A stretch of DNA of 64,000 bases. It comes from Saprospiraceae bacterium. GTDB taxonomy: Bacteria; Bacteroidota; Bacteroidia; Chitinophagales; Saprospiraceae. Position numbers and translations under genes: made by a program. Under the pieces are notes generated by a model that did no database searches, was not told where the DNA came from, and saw nothing but the letters and a program-made list of their open reading frames with translations. Location: positions 1,922,001-1,986,000 of the forward strand of contig JADKAA010000029.1 in NCBI GenBank assembly GCA_016715465.1, in the 5' to 3' direction. Below are positions 1-8,547 of this stretch, in pieces (the stretch's first letter is position 1; every line of letters starts with the position of its first letter).

Positions 1-1094
1 ATGGTTATCAGACTATCTATGTCGCGCAACCTGAGCTGCCTGGCTATTTCTTCTGCTGCTTCCATATTGATCGAAAGTGAAGCATCATCCTGTTCCTTCT
101 TCATCATCTTGGGACCACTGTTGACATCGACCACGTGCATGGCTTCGGTCTGTTCGATGACGATGTAGGCACCACTTGACAAGGTAGCGGTTTTGCCAAA
201 CGACGATTTTATCTGGCGGGTAATTTCATATTGATCAAAGATGGATTTATTGCCCTTGTGCAGGTTGAGGATTTTGATGCGTTCAGGAGCAATGCTTTTG
301 AGGTAATCCCTGATGCTGTCGTGCATCTCTTTATTGTTGACGACGATCTTGGTAAAATTGCCACTGAGTACGTCCCTGAGAATGCTCGATGTTTTATCGA
401 GTTCTGAAAGCAGTTTTTGGGGCTCTTTGCAGCCGCGCAGCTCCTCGTAAATTTTTTCCCACTTGTCGGTAAGGTCTTTAATTTCCGAGTGCAGGTCGGC
501 CACTTTTTTTCCTTCGGCTGCCGTTCGCACGATTACACCAAACTTTTTGGGTTTTATGCTTTCTATGAGCAGCTTAAGCCTTTTCCGTTCCTCGTTGCTG
601 GCAATCTTTTTGGATACCGCCACACTGTCAGAAAAAGGGGTGATGACCAAAAACCGGCCGGGAATGGTGATCTCACAGCTGAGCCTTGGACCCTTGGTTG
701 ATATGGGTTCCTTGAGCACCTGTACGAGCACATTGGTGTTTTTGGGAAAAACCATTTCTATCTTCCCGTTTTTAAGGTTGTCGGGTTCCTGCTCAAAATT
801 GTCGAGAAAAGGAGAGTTGTGGTTTTTATTCAACACCAGGTTGGTAAACTTGATGAGCGACTTGATCTGTGGACCCAGGTCTGTGTAATGCAGGAAGGCA
901 TCCTTCCTGGGACCAATGTCCAGAAAAGCAGCATTCAGACTGGGCATGGTCTTCTTGACGGTGCCCAGAAAAATATCTCCGACTGAAAAGTTAACGCTTG
1001 TTTTTTGGCGGTGGATTTCTACCAGCTTGCCATTCTCCAATAAGGCGATCTCTACTTCCGTCGGACTCGAATTTATGATTAATTCTTTCTCCAA
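1..1094 (-). CDS. rng: Ribonuclease G/E family (Rng), C-terminus cut by window edge
   Basis: Endoribonuclease that processes 16S rRNA and decays mRNA. The readable part gives about 364 residues and runs off the left edge; the family is usually 500-520 residues. The N-terminus begins EKELIINSSPTEVEIALLEN, followed by an S1-like RNA-binding segment (VGDIFLGTVKKTMPSLNAAF). Near residue 320 is VVDVNSG, the first metal-binding Asp motif of the catalytic DNase I-like domain. An in-frame TGA lies at 1107-1109, and the only usable start after it is TTG at 1094, which matches the conserved N-terminus of Bacteroidota RNase G. A TACTTTTG element (minus strand, 1149-1156) about 55 bases upstream could be its -7 promoter box. 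It is followed downstream-to-upstream by a small ribosomal protein, a TPR protein and HU on the same strand. Confidence 0.93.
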   Translation of the reverse strand, partial: MEKELIINSSPTEVEIALLENGKLVEIHRQKTSVNFSVGDIFLGTVKKTMPSLNAAFLDIGPRKDAFLHYTDLGPQIKSLIKFTNLVLNKNHNSPFLDNFEQEPDNLKNGKIEMVFPKNTNVLVQVLKEPISTKGPRLSCEITIPGRFLVITPFSDSVAVSKKIASNEERKRLKLLIESIKPKKFGVIVRTAAEGKKVADLHSEIKDLTDKWEKIYEELRGCKEPQKLLSELDKTSSILRDVLSGNFTKIVVNNKEMHDSIRDYLKSIAPERIKILNLHKGNKSIFDQYEITRQIKSSFGKTATLSSGAYIVIEQTEAMHVVDVNSGPKMMKKEQDDASLSINMEAAEEIARQLRLRDIDSLIT

Positions 1095-1250
1095 TGTTGT
1101 AAGTATTCAAATAATAAAAGGGAATACATTGATGTACGTATTCCTGCCCAAAAGTAGAGTGGAGTATATAAATTGGATTTTAAAAGATTCCGGCTAAAGG
1201 GATAAGAAGTGGGTGAAGCACAAAGGCTTCACACCACAAAAGATGGTCTC

Positions 1251-1346
1251 TTATCTGTTCTTCTTCTTGTGACGATTCTTTCTAAGTCTCTTCTTTCTTT
1301 TGTGTGTAGCTATCTTATGTCTTTTTCTTTTTTTCCCACAAGGCAT
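1251..1346 (-). CDS. 31-residue basic ribosomal protein, bS22/mS38 (AURKAIP1/COX24-like) family
   Basis: Very short gene translated as 31 residues beginning MPCGKKRKRHK and ending in a run of Arg, His and Lys; roughly two thirds of the residues are basic. This composition and the KRKKRLRKNRHKKK core match the AURKAIP1/COX24 domain family, the bacterial relatives of mitochondrial mS38. These proteins sit on the small ribosomal subunit near the decoding end of 16S rRNA. The ATG at 1346 is the only start and the TAA at 1251-1253 follows directly. It lies between RNase G and the TPR-HU pair, all on the minus strand. The family call is from recognised sequence pattern; ribosome association in this organism is inference. 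Confidence 0.8.
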   Translation of the reverse strand: MPCGKKRKRHKIATHKRKKRLRKNRHKKKNR

Positions 1347-1372
1347 GTGATCAAAATTTTATTGTTAATAAA

Positions 1373-2143
1373 TTAATTCGAACATTTATCGCGGTAATAA
1401 GCCGCTTTTTCTTTGTCTCCGGCAGCGAGATAAACCTCTGAAAAAAGGCACAACGCCGCTTTGTTGTTTTTATCCAGCTTCAAGGCCTGGTTAAGTCTGT
1501 CTGTCGCTTTTTCCAACTGGTTGGTTCGCAGCGCAAGCCTCGCCAGTTGTATCAGCACATTTACATTTTCCGGGTGCAACTCATTGAGTTCCCTCAGCAT
1601 GAGAATCCCCTTCATCGGTTGACTTTCGTCCGGCATTTCCACATAACATAAAGCCATATTGATTTTGTGGTCAATATTGGCCGGGTTGATGGATAGCGCC
1701 TTCTCAAATGCAGCCAATGCTTTCGATTTGCTGAATTGCCGGATTTTGTCATCCATGGCATTTTTCAAACCAAGGGTATATGTGGTCCCTGCTATACTCC
1801 AGGACATTTCATCGTTCCTGAGGGTAGCCAATTCTTCGGCATAATGCCCCGCAATGGCCAGATCACCGAATTCGTACCATTTTGATGATAACATTTCCAG
1901 CATCGTCGCCCTGGCTGAATCTTCTCCGATTTGCGCCGTCAATGTTTCAATGGTATTCAATTGATCCGGATTCAGCCTCTTTTTGGCCTCACTCAGGATG
2001 TTTTCTATACCGGTAACCTGCATGGTTAAAGACCTCGACGTTTCGAGTTCTCTGATTTGTTTTGGTTTCGTTTCACATCCAAAATAAAGGACGATAAACA
2101 AGATAAGGCTGAGCGAAAGGACCAGAATTTGTGACTTGCTCAA
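1373..2143 (-). CDS. Membrane-anchored TPR repeat protein
   Basis: 256 residues. An N-terminal hydrophobic segment (about residues 5-22, ending FGCE) could be a membrane anchor or lipoprotein signal with Cys23. The rest is helical with tetratricopeptide repeats. The clearest are around residues 145-180 (ALAAFEKALSINPANIDHKI) and 190-250 (ENVNVLIQLARLALRTNQLE and the following KATDRLNQALKLDKNNKAAL). TPR domains are protein-interaction scaffolds and no enzymatic motif is visible. The gene starts 19 bases after the HU stop codon on the same strand, so the two are probably co-transcribed. A TPR protein next to HU and RNase G is a familiar Bacteroidota arrangement, but its specific role is unknown. 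Confidence 0.8.
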   Translation of the reverse strand: MSKSQILVLSLSLILFIVLYFGCETKPKQIRELETSRSLTMQVTGIENILSEAKKRLNPDQLNTIETLTAQIGEDSARATMLEMLSSKWYEFGDLAIAGHYAEELATLRNDEMSWSIAGTTYTLGLKNAMDDKIRQFSKSKALAAFEKALSINPANIDHKINMALCYVEMPDESQPMKGILMLRELNELHPENVNVLIQLARLALRTNQLEKATDRLNQALKLDKNNKAALCLFSEVYLAAGDKEKAAYYRDKCSN

Positions 2144-2162
2144 TGGTTACGCTTTGTTTTGA

Positions 2163-2477
2163 TTATTCTTCATTTCCTTCATCAAGGGGTGCTGAAGTTA
2201 CCTTTTCTTTAACCTGCTCTACAAATACCTTGGCTGGCTTGAAGGAAGGTATGTAGTGTTCCGGTATCTCAATTGCTTTGTTCTTCTTGATGTGTCTGCC
2301 TATTTTCTTTGCCCTTTTCTTTATCACATAAGATCCAAAACCTCGGATGTATACATTTTCCCCCTTTGACAATGTTTCTTTCACTTCATTGAAAAACGCT
2401 TCCATTGTAACCAACACATCCACTTTTGCAACTCCGGTTTTGTCGGCTATAGAAGCCACCAAATCAGCTTTCCTCAT
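2163..2477 (-). CDS. HU/IHF family DNA-binding protein
   Basis: 104 residues, the usual HU size plus a short acidic tail. Seen: the N-terminal helices MRKADLVASIADKTGVAK, the conserved GENVYIRGFGSYVIKKRA turn-strand segment, and the DNA-minor-groove arm ending IPSFKPAKVF. HU-type proteins bend and compact DNA as dimers and help replication and transcription. Bacteroidota carry several paralogues, so I give no gene symbol. The ATG at 2477 gives the canonical N-terminus. Next gene downstream is the TPR protein (19-base gap); upstream is a divergent 293-base spacer shared with the MscS channel gene. Confidence 0.95.
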   Translation of the reverse strand: MRKADLVASIADKTGVAKVDVLVTMEAFFNEVKETLSKGENVYIRGFGSYVIKKRAKKIGRHIKKNKAIEIPEHYIPSFKPAKVFVEQVKEKVTSAPLDEGNEE

Positions 2478-2726
2478 TGTATTTTCTTTATTTAATAATG
2501 GTTGTAAATTAGATTCCCTTTTTTAAAAGAACCGCAAATGTCTGAATATTTTACTAATATCGGAAAGTTTTTTCTCATTTTTTTGCACTTTGATCAAAAT
2601 TTTTAAAAAATAAGGAGTTCATTTCCAATTACTTATTAATGAAACGTGGTATGTAGATAATTTAACTTAAAGTTAATTTTTTGATTTATCCTAGGTTTAT
2701 CCCCTACATTTCCAGAGAACTTGAAG

Positions 2727-2734
2727 TATTTTTG
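2727..2734 (+). promoter_or_regulatory. Bacteroidota -7 promoter element for the MscS gene
   Basis: TATTTTTG fits the TAnnTTTG -7 consensus of Bacteroidota sigma factors. It lies 36 bases before the ATG at 2771. No clear -33 TTTG sits at the expected 17-23 base spacing, so the call rests on the -7 box and its position. The rest of the 2478-2770 spacer is AT-rich with no other recognised feature. Confidence 0.45.
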
Positions 2735-2770
2735 CGTCAATATTTTCATTTACCAAATTAAATTAGGCGT

Positions 2771-3604
2771 ATGAGCGACCTCTTTGGTCTCGAACTTCTT
2801 CGAATCGGCAGCTTTACGTTGACCCTTGGCAGTCTTTTTTATGCCCTGTTTATTCTCGTATTGGCCAAATTCATGGAAGTATTCCTGTTTCGCCTCTTCG
2901 TCAGAACCTATGTAAAGAAACGGGAAATTGACCCTGGACGCTCTTTTGCCGTCGCGAGGATCATCAAATATGTCATTTATTTCATCGCCACCCTGGTCAT
3001 CCTCAAAAACTTTGGCTACCAACTTTCTGCCATCCTCTTGGGATCCGCCGGCTTACTGGTCGGTCTGGGACTGGGTTTACAACACACTTTTGCCGACCTA
3101 CTCGCCGGTTTCATCCTGCTCATCGAAGGCAACATCGCAGTAGGTGACATCGTGGTCATCGATGGCATGGTCGGTGTCGTCAAAAATATAAAACTCCGCA
3201 CCACCGAGATTAAAACCCGTGACCTGGTCTTCATCATCGTACCCAATTCCAAACTTGTATCCAACAATGTCACCAACTGGAGCCACAATGATAGCCCAGC
3301 CCGGTTCCACATTGAAGTAAGCGTCTCCTACAAAGAAGACATTGAAAAGGTAGAAAAAATATTGCTGGAATCTGCCGCATCCTTACCAGACATTGTGCAA
3401 ATCCCCAAACCCCATGTCCAACTCACTGAACTCAGCGATTACTCCATCAAACTCAAACTTTTCTTTTACTCAGACGAACTGTTTTTTATGGAAAAAGTAC
3501 TTAGCGACCTCCGTAAAAAGGTACTGATCGATCTCCGCAATGCCGGAATCGAGATCCCTTACCCACTGAAAGAGATTAAAGTCATAAATCCCCCAGCTGT
3601 GTAA
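2771..3604 (+). CDS. MscS family small-conductance mechanosensitive channel
   Basis: 277 residues, close to E. coli MscS (286). Three hydrophobic segments are visible: about residues 13-36, 56-77 and 80-115. The third has the Gly/Ala-rich pore-helix pattern GSAGLLVGLGLGLQHTFADL. The following beta domain carries the family motif GDIVVIDGMVGVVKNIKLRTTEI and IIVPNSKL. The cytoplasmic alpha/beta C-terminus ends in IEIPYP, also typical. The protein releases osmolytes when membrane tension rises. The gene is monocistronic: it is divergent from HU and followed by a 359-base spacer with a long hairpin. Confidence 0.93.
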   Translation: MSDLFGLELLRIGSFTLTLGSLFYALFILVLAKFMEVFLFRLFVRTYVKKREIDPGRSFAVARIIKYVIYFIATLVILKNFGYQLSAILLGSAGLLVGLGLGLQHTFADLLAGFILLIEGNIAVGDIVVIDGMVGVVKNIKLRTTEIKTRDLVFIIVPNSKLVSNNVTNWSHNDSPARFHIEVSVSYKEDIEKVEKILLESAASLPDIVQIPKPHVQLTELSDYSIKLKLFFYSDELFFMEKVLSDLRKKVLIDLRNAGIEIPYPLKEIKVINPPAV

Positions 3605-3777
3605 TGGCGCCTGCAGTCATTGGTATAATTTCTGCTTGTCTACGGCTCTTCTAAAACGGTTTAAATGTTTATTTGAAAGGTTTTTCAGAGTTCATTTTAC
3701 TACATTTAGCTTATCCTCGCGTTAATTCAAAGATCATCCACCAGACAGAATACTTAATACATTCCCAAAAGATATTC

Positions 3778-3847
3778 TTCTGCGGATATCTGCGAGATCT
3801 ACCTGTCTACTAGCGTAGCCAGGTAGATCTCGCAAATTGGCGCAGAA
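3778..3847. repeat. 70-base hairpin with nested inverted repeats in the mscS-bcp spacer
   Basis: In this 359-base intergenic region a perfect 15-base inverted repeat, TGCGAGATCTACCTG (3791-3805) and its complement (3820-3834), flanks a 14-base loop. The loop itself holds CTAC/GTAG. An outer 7-base pair of arms, TTCTGCG (3778-3784) and CGCAGAA (3841-3847), extends the structure. It could act as a terminator for the MscS gene (a T-run follows at 3850-3857) or be a mobile palindrome: its inner half resembles a segment at 23946-23979. The rest of the spacer shows nothing I recognise. Confidence 0.6.
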
Positions 3848-3963
3848 AATTTTTTTTACTTAAAATTTTGAACGCTTAAATTTAAAGCTCGGCACCTCCG
3901 TTTCACTCCGGCATTTCGAACATCTTAAACATTTTTACATTTAGAACATTATAAAAAGAAAAA

Positions 3964-4422
3964 ATGGCACTCAGCACCGGAAAAACCGTTCCTTCTTTTA
4001 ATGTTATCGATCATACCGGAGAGGCGGTGACAAATAAGTCATTGCAGGGTCAAAAATACATTCTGTTTTTTTACGGCCAGGACGATACCCCCACCTGCAC
4101 CAAACAGGTTTGTGCCGCAAACGAAGCTTTTCCGGCGGCAACGAAAAAGGGATATAGGATCTTTGGGGTCAGCCCCGATAAAGTGGCCAAACACCAAAAG
4201 TTCATAGATAAATATGCACTCGATGTATCCCTGTTATCAGATCCCGAAAAATCGATGATGTATGCCTTCGGGGCCTATGGTCCCAAAGTATTCATGGGTA
4301 AGGAAGTAATCGGCGTTTACCGCAAGGCTTTTTTTGTGGATGAAAAAGGCACCATTACCGCCATCCTCGACGACGTAAAGGCTGCAGATCAGGGAAAACT
4401 GATCATGGATGTGCTTGGCTGA
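3964..4422 (+). CDS. bcp: Peroxiredoxin, Bcp/PrxQ subfamily
   Basis: 152 residues, the standard length. It is a thiol peroxidase that reduces H2O2 and organic hydroperoxides using thioredoxin-type donors. The active-site loop DDTPTCTKQVC has the peroxidatic Cys45 and the resolving Cys50 five residues later, the spacing that defines the PrxQ/Bcp class. GYRIFGVSPD and KYALDVSLLSDPEK follow the family fold. No signal peptide, so cytoplasmic. The gene stands alone between the hairpin-containing spacer and the convergent DMT transporter. The spacer upstream is AT-rich without an obvious TAnnTTTG box. Confidence 0.93.
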   Translation: MALSTGKTVPSFNVIDHTGEAVTNKSLQGQKYILFFYGQDDTPTCTKQVCAANEAFPAATKKGYRIFGVSPDKVAKHQKFIDKYALDVSLLSDPEKSMMYAFGAYGPKVFMGKEVIGVYRKAFFVDEKGTITAILDDVKAADQGKLIMDVLG

Positions 4423-4448
4423 AACAGCTTGAATCTATTTTTTCAAGG

Positions 4449-4945
4449 TTAATCCGTGATGCCCGGTGCTTCAATTTTAAAGGCGCGGTTGATGATATAT
4501 ACTCCCAGGATGACAATGGCAGACCCCGTGAGCAACAAGGCTGTAACCTCCTCGCCCATCCAGAGGTGGCTGATGAAAAGGGCGACAATGGGATTGATGT
4601 AAGCATATATACTTACCTGTTCCGCAGGCAAGTGCTTAAGGGCATACAGGAAACAACTAAAGGCAATGAGGCTGCCAAAAAGGGTAAGATAACCTATGCC
4701 AACCCATACATTTAAAGTGATGTCTGCAATTGGGGTAAAGTTGCCCGTGCCCTCCAGGAAAAAACTTAAGCTAAGGCCACTGAGCAACATCTGCAAGCCA
4801 ATGCTGAAATAGGGATTTACCTGCTGGCCGGTTTGTCGTTTGGTGTAAATGGTGCCGAGAGCCCAGGTAATGGTAGAAAACACCGACAAGGCAAAACCAA
4901 ATACGAAGTTGCCTTTCATGTCGGCACCAATCAGGGAGGGAAAAA
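4449..4945 (-). CDS. EamA/DMT family transporter, C-terminal half (frame-broken)
   Basis: Second half of a drug/metabolite transporter whose first half is at 4931-5401. Translation in this frame gives LFPSLIGADMKGNFVFGFAL and then four or five further hydrophobic helices ending IINRAFKIEAPGITD. It includes the EamA hallmark region HLPAEQVSIYAYINPIVALF. The two halves join at a T5-C3 run (minus strand, 4938-4945) where one missing base shifts the frame. Together they give the usual 10-helix, roughly 300-residue EamA protein. An ATG at 4919 could start this half if it were independent, but half an EamA domain set is unlikely to work alone. Confidence 0.8.
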
Positions 4946-5401
4946 GACCAGGATCAGGCCTGCAAAAGACAGCAACATACCTACCCAGATGACGGTCGAA
5001 ATTTTGCGGGAGAAAAAGAAGGAATACAACACCACAAGCCAAAGGGGATAAGCGGCACCCACAATGGAAGCCATGCCACCGGGTATGTACTCCACACCCC
5101 AGGTGCTGAGGGCATTGCTGCAGATGAAGTTGAGAAAAGCGAGTAAAACCGTGGCTTTCCAGGAAGGCCACATCAGCTTGTCCCGCAACGTCCACCACAG
5201 GTAACTACACATTACCACACCGGCAATCACCTGGCGTATGGCCGCCACCTGCAAGGCCGATACCTCCTGCCTTACCGTCCAGCTGCTCACGACCCAGGTA
5301 GTACCCCAAAGTATACATACCGCAAACAGACATACATAAGCCAGAAAATCCGGGGACTGATGGACATTCCGCATGGCTTTCAGCTTTTCTTTCAATCGCA
5401 A
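4931..5401 (-). CDS. EamA/DMT family transporter, N-terminal half (frame-broken)
   Basis: 156 residues containing the first EamA domain: about five membrane helices. They begin FLAYVCLFAVCILWGTTWVV and include QVAAIRQVIAGVVMCSYLWW and GMASIVGAAYPLWLVVLYSF. The reading ends at FAGLILVFFPP followed by TGA, exactly where EamA proteins normally enter the linker to the second domain (found at 4449-4945 in the other frame). EamA transporters export small metabolites such as amino acids; the substrate is not readable. The gene converges on the peroxiredoxin. I regard the break as a one-base indel, more likely assembly error than a real pseudogene. Confidence 0.82.
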   Translation of the reverse strand: MRLKEKLKAMRNVHQSPDFLAYVCLFAVCILWGTTWVVSSWTVRQEVSALQVAAIRQVIAGVVMCSYLWWTLRDKLMWPSWKATVLLAFLNFICSNALSTWGVEYIPGGMASIVGAAYPLWLVVLYSFFFSRKISTVIWVGMLLSFAGLILVFFPP

Positions 5402-5627
5402 ATGATTATTCTGTAAAGGTAATTGATTTCATGTGTCCATAAAATTTAATGTCATTATTTAACAATTATCAAAATTTTGATGAAATTATAATGCATTTAT
5501 ACCGGAGGGCGTTTGTCGTCATTTTAACCCCACCTGGCGGGTAAAATATTGCCATGGTCGTTAATCTCCTGCTTGTTGAACTAATGCCCTTTTCCTGTCG
5601 TTAAAATGCTTGAAAAAGAATCACTAC

Positions 5628-6443
5628 ATGAAAAACCTTTTTTTGATAACCATCCTATTTGTCCTGAGTTTATCTACCCGTGCTCAGGACTTTACAGTAA
5701 AATCATTTCATGCCTCGATCAGCCTCTTCAAAGAAGGGTACATTACCGTAAATGAAAAAATAACCGTGGACTTCCCTACGCAAAAAAGGGGCATCATCAG
5801 GGACATTCCCTATGTCTTTCGCCTCAATGGTAAAAAATACAAAACGGCCATTTCCGCTATAAACGTTTCTGTCCATCCATTTAAGGTGAGTAAAAACAAT
5901 GGCAATAAATCCATACGCATAGGCGACCCCGATGTGTACCTCACCGGTCAGCAGGTGTATGACATTACCTACAAAGTGGAAGGACCCTTCCTTTCTTCTC
6001 CAGAATACAGCGAATTTTACTGGAATGTCACGGGTAATGCCTGGACTGCTCCCATCGAAAAGGTTTCCTTCGAGGTATTGATGCCAGATGACCTGGCAGT
6101 GCGGTACAATGACCTCAGGGTGTTTACCGGACAGCAGGGTGCCACAGATAAAAATGCCTCCATCGCCCAAAATGGGAGGATCATTTCCGGAGAGACCAGC
6201 TCCATACTTCAACCGGGACAGGGTCTGACAATCGCCATAAAATTACCGCTCGACTACGTACAAAAATCTTCCACCCTAAGCCTGGATCCGGAAATGAACC
6301 AGGCCATACCAATCAACAATCAATGGCCATGGGCTGCCATCCCCGCTGGTATCCTGGCTTTCTTTTGCTGGCCTGGAAAAAACTTAGGGGCAACGATGAC
6401 GACGACGAAATGGTACCACAGCCCTATCCGCCGCTGGACCTGA
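5628..6443 (+). CDS. DUF2207 membrane protein, N-terminal part (frame-broken)
   Basis: From the ATG at 5628 the product starts with a signal peptide (MKNLFLITILFVLSLSTRAQ) and continues as the extracytoplasmic DUF2207 domain. The family pattern is KEGYITVNEKITVDF, KRGIIRDIPYVF and YDITYKVEGPF. The frame is lost at a TTTT run (6363-6366), right in the following membrane helix (IPAGILAFF). The remainder is read at 6365-7306. The upstream TTG at 5610 would add only a few residues before the signal peptide, so 5628 is preferred. DUF2207 proteins are predicted membrane proteins of unknown function. Confidence 0.85.
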   Translation: MKNLFLITILFVLSLSTRAQDFTVKSFHASISLFKEGYITVNEKITVDFPTQKRGIIRDIPYVFRLNGKKYKTAISAINVSVHPFKVSKNNGNKSIRIGDPDVYLTGQQVYDITYKVEGPFLSSPEYSEFYWNVTGNAWTAPIEKVSFEVLMPDDLAVRYNDLRVFTGQQGATDKNASIAQNGRIISGETSSILQPGQGLTIAIKLPLDYVQKSSTLSLDPEMNQAIPINNQWPWAAIPAGILAFFCWPGKNLGATMTTTKWYHSPIRRWT

Positions 6444-7306
6444 CACCAGCTGAGGTAGGTGCTTTTTATGACCACATCGTCCACGACAGGGATGTCATTT
6501 CTTTACTGCCTTATTGGGCATACCAGGGCTTTATAACCATAGCCTATGACAAATCATCGGGCGACATGCGGCTCACCAAAGTTAAAAACCTGGAAGGCGA
6601 ACGACCTACCTACGAATACACCCTGTTCAATGGTCTGTTTGACTATCGCAGTACGGTGGATCTTTCCGACCTGAAATATAAATTTTACAGTACGCAGACC
6701 CAGGTAAAATCGCAAATCAGAAAGGAGATCATCGACCTTCAGATGTATGATGACCAATACCGTTACTGGTTTAAAACCTGGCGAATCTGGTTGTTTTTTG
6801 TTTGCCTCATTCCCATTATGGCCCTGTCTTTCATCTATGGCTATTGGATGGCGGGCATCGTGGTCATTTTTGCCATGATCGCCGTGATCGTAGTGGCGTC
6901 AGTAGGTTCAAAGACCTCTGAGAAAGGCAGACGCGTAAAACAGGAATTGAGGGGTTTTCATACTTTTCTTAAAAATGACGATACCAGTCAGTATCCCGAC
7001 CTCATCAAAAACGATCCATCCTATTTTGAAAAAGTATATCCTTATGCGCTGGCCTTTGGCCTCGATAAGTCGTGGCTATCAAAAATCAAACCCTACCAAA
7101 CCATGGCGCCCATGTGGTACGGCTATTATGGCCCCTACGCCCACGATTACAACCGTAGCATGGATAGTTTTAGCGAAGGGTTTAGTCCCAGGGAAATTTC
7201 ATCGGCTTTCACCACGATGCCAGCTTCATCGGGAGGCAGTGGGGGCGGCTTTAGTGGAGGTAGCTCCGGTGGAGGTTTTGGCGGTGGTGGCGGCAGTAGT
7301 TGGTAA
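6365..7306 (+). CDS. DUF2207 membrane protein, C-terminal part (frame-broken)
   Basis: Continues the protein begun at 5628. It starts LLAWKKLRGNDDDDEMVPQP, typical of the cytoplasmic stretch after the first helix in DUF2207 proteins, then LTPAEVGAFYDH. Two adjacent membrane helices follow (WLFFVCLIPIMALSFIYGYW and GIVVIFAMIAVIVVAS), then FHTFLKNDD and YPYALAFGLDKSW. It ends in a long Gly/Ser tail with a final SSW, the usual end of this family. Restoring one T in the run at 6363-6366 makes one uninterrupted protein of about 560 residues. Function unknown. Confidence 0.83.
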   Translation: MLAWKKLRGNDDDDEMVPQPYPPLDLTPAEVGAFYDHIVHDRDVISLLPYWAYQGFITIAYDKSSGDMRLTKVKNLEGERPTYEYTLFNGLFDYRSTVDLSDLKYKFYSTQTQVKSQIRKEIIDLQMYDDQYRYWFKTWRIWLFFVCLIPIMALSFIYGYWMAGIVVIFAMIAVIVVASVGSKTSEKGRRVKQELRGFHTFLKNDDTSQYPDLIKNDPSYFEKVYPYALAFGLDKSWLSKIKPYQTMAPMWYGYYGPYAHDYNRSMDSFSEGFSPREISSAFTTMPASSGGSGGGFSGGSSGGGFGGGGGSSW

Positions 7307-7404
7307 TACACACTTGAATAAGGTACCTTTCCATTAATTATTGCGAACTGACCTTTTGTTTTTCTCAGTCGCTGTGGTGATCAGGTTTTGGGCAGGATAA
7401 TGCC

Positions 7405-8535
7405 TCAGTCCAATTGTTGTTCCTTGACCCGGAATTCGGTGAATCCGGGTTCTGCCGCGATCCTTAGGCAGGCAGCTTCATCGAATTGCATTCTTTGTTT
7501 TTTAACTACCTCGCAGTCGAGGATGTGAATTTCAATACGCCGGTTTGCCTGCTGTTCTTTTTCATCGCGGCTGTTGGGATACAACATCTTCACGTGTGCA
7601 TAGCCGTTGGCTACCATGCGTCCCGCATCGATGCCTCTTTCCTGCAACCAGCCATAAATCCGGCCGGCCCGTGATATGGATAGGTCCATATACTGGTAAG
7701 CCATACTGGCGGGCACTCCGGGAGCATTGACATGACCCTGAATTTCAAAACAAAATTTCTTATTGATCTCTATCTGACGGCCCAGGTTTTCAAGGGCATG
7801 CTGCGACCGGGGAATGATGATGTTTTTATTGCCATAAAAATTGATGCTTTTAAAATGAATGGACGTGTTCACCAATACAGGCATCATGGGTATCACCAGT
7901 GGGGCTTTGCGTTTTTCTGCATCTACTATGACTTTGGTCACGTCACTGAGGTAGCCTTCCTTAAAAGCCGCGACTTCTGCTTCGAGGTGGTTGGGAAACA
8001 TCAATACAAATTCGCCTTTTTCATTGGTTGTGGTAGAGTCGCGGTACAGCTCATGGCTGGCCAGCACTTTCACTCCGCTTAAGGCTGTCTGGGATACCCT
8101 GCCTTCCAAAGGGACAAGTAAAAAGTGTTTTTTGACAGTAATCTTCACCTGTCGGTTGCGCACTCGTCCATCTTGTTTTTCCTTATATTCAGGGTTTGTC
8201 TTGCCATAGGCAATGGAGGTAATTGCCATGGAGTCTATACCCATGCCGATCAGTGTTTTCTTCACGCTGTCGTTCCGTCGTTCTGATAATTTTTGGTTGT
8301 GTGCCAGACTGCCCAGCCCATTGGTGTGCCCTTCGAGGATAATTTTTTTACCATTAACCTTTGCCAGTGACTCCACCAGTTTTTGCAGCACCTGCCTGTT
8401 GGTATCCGAAAGCCCGGCTTCATTGTCGCCAAATAGGACAGCAGTCGAACGAATGGAAAGCAGGGTGTCACTGCCTGACTGACTTATGGCGAGCTGTGAG
8501 GTCAGCAAACATAATAGTAAAATAACTTTTTTCAT
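7405..8535 (-). CDS. Secreted protein with two OmpA-like domains around a carboxypeptidase-regulatory-like domain
   Basis: 376 residues with a signal peptide (MKKVILLLCLLTSQLAIS). Domain 1 (about 28-134) is OmpA/MotB-like, with IILEGHTNGLGSLAHNQKLS, RNDSVKKTLIGMGI and RNRQVKI. The middle (about 140-220) has the beta-sandwich pattern of CarboxypepD_reg domains (LEGRVSQTALSGVKVLAS, TTTNEKGEFVLMFP). Domain 2 (about 228-345) is again OmpA-like (FEIQGHVNAPGVPASMAYQY, LSISRAGRIYGWLQERGI, ANRRIEIH). OmpA domains bind peptidoglycan, so the protein could anchor or cross-link envelope structures. It lies 45 bases after the Omp28-like gene with a terminator-like hairpin between them. Confidence 0.85.
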   Translation of the reverse strand: MKKVILLLCLLTSQLAISQSGSDTLLSIRSTAVLFGDNEAGLSDTNRQVLQKLVESLAKVNGKKIILEGHTNGLGSLAHNQKLSERRNDSVKKTLIGMGIDSMAITSIAYGKTNPEYKEKQDGRVRNRQVKITVKKHFLLVPLEGRVSQTALSGVKVLASHELYRDSTTTNEKGEFVLMFPNHLEAEVAAFKEGYLSDVTKVIVDAEKRKAPLVIPMMPVLVNTSIHFKSINFYGNKNIIIPRSQHALENLGRQIEINKKFCFEIQGHVNAPGVPASMAYQYMDLSISRAGRIYGWLQERGIDAGRMVANGYAHVKMLYPNSRDEKEQQANRRIEIHILDCEVVKKQRMQFDEAACLRIAAEPGFTEFRVKEQQLD

Positions 8536-8547
8536 ATGTTTAAAATA

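Noticed and set aside
4931..4950. The DMT transporter break contains a T TTC CCT heptamer of the programmed -1 frameshift type.
   Set aside because: The same kind of loss occurs at five other runs in the window with no such heptamer, and no stimulatory structure is evident. A sequencing deletion is simpler.
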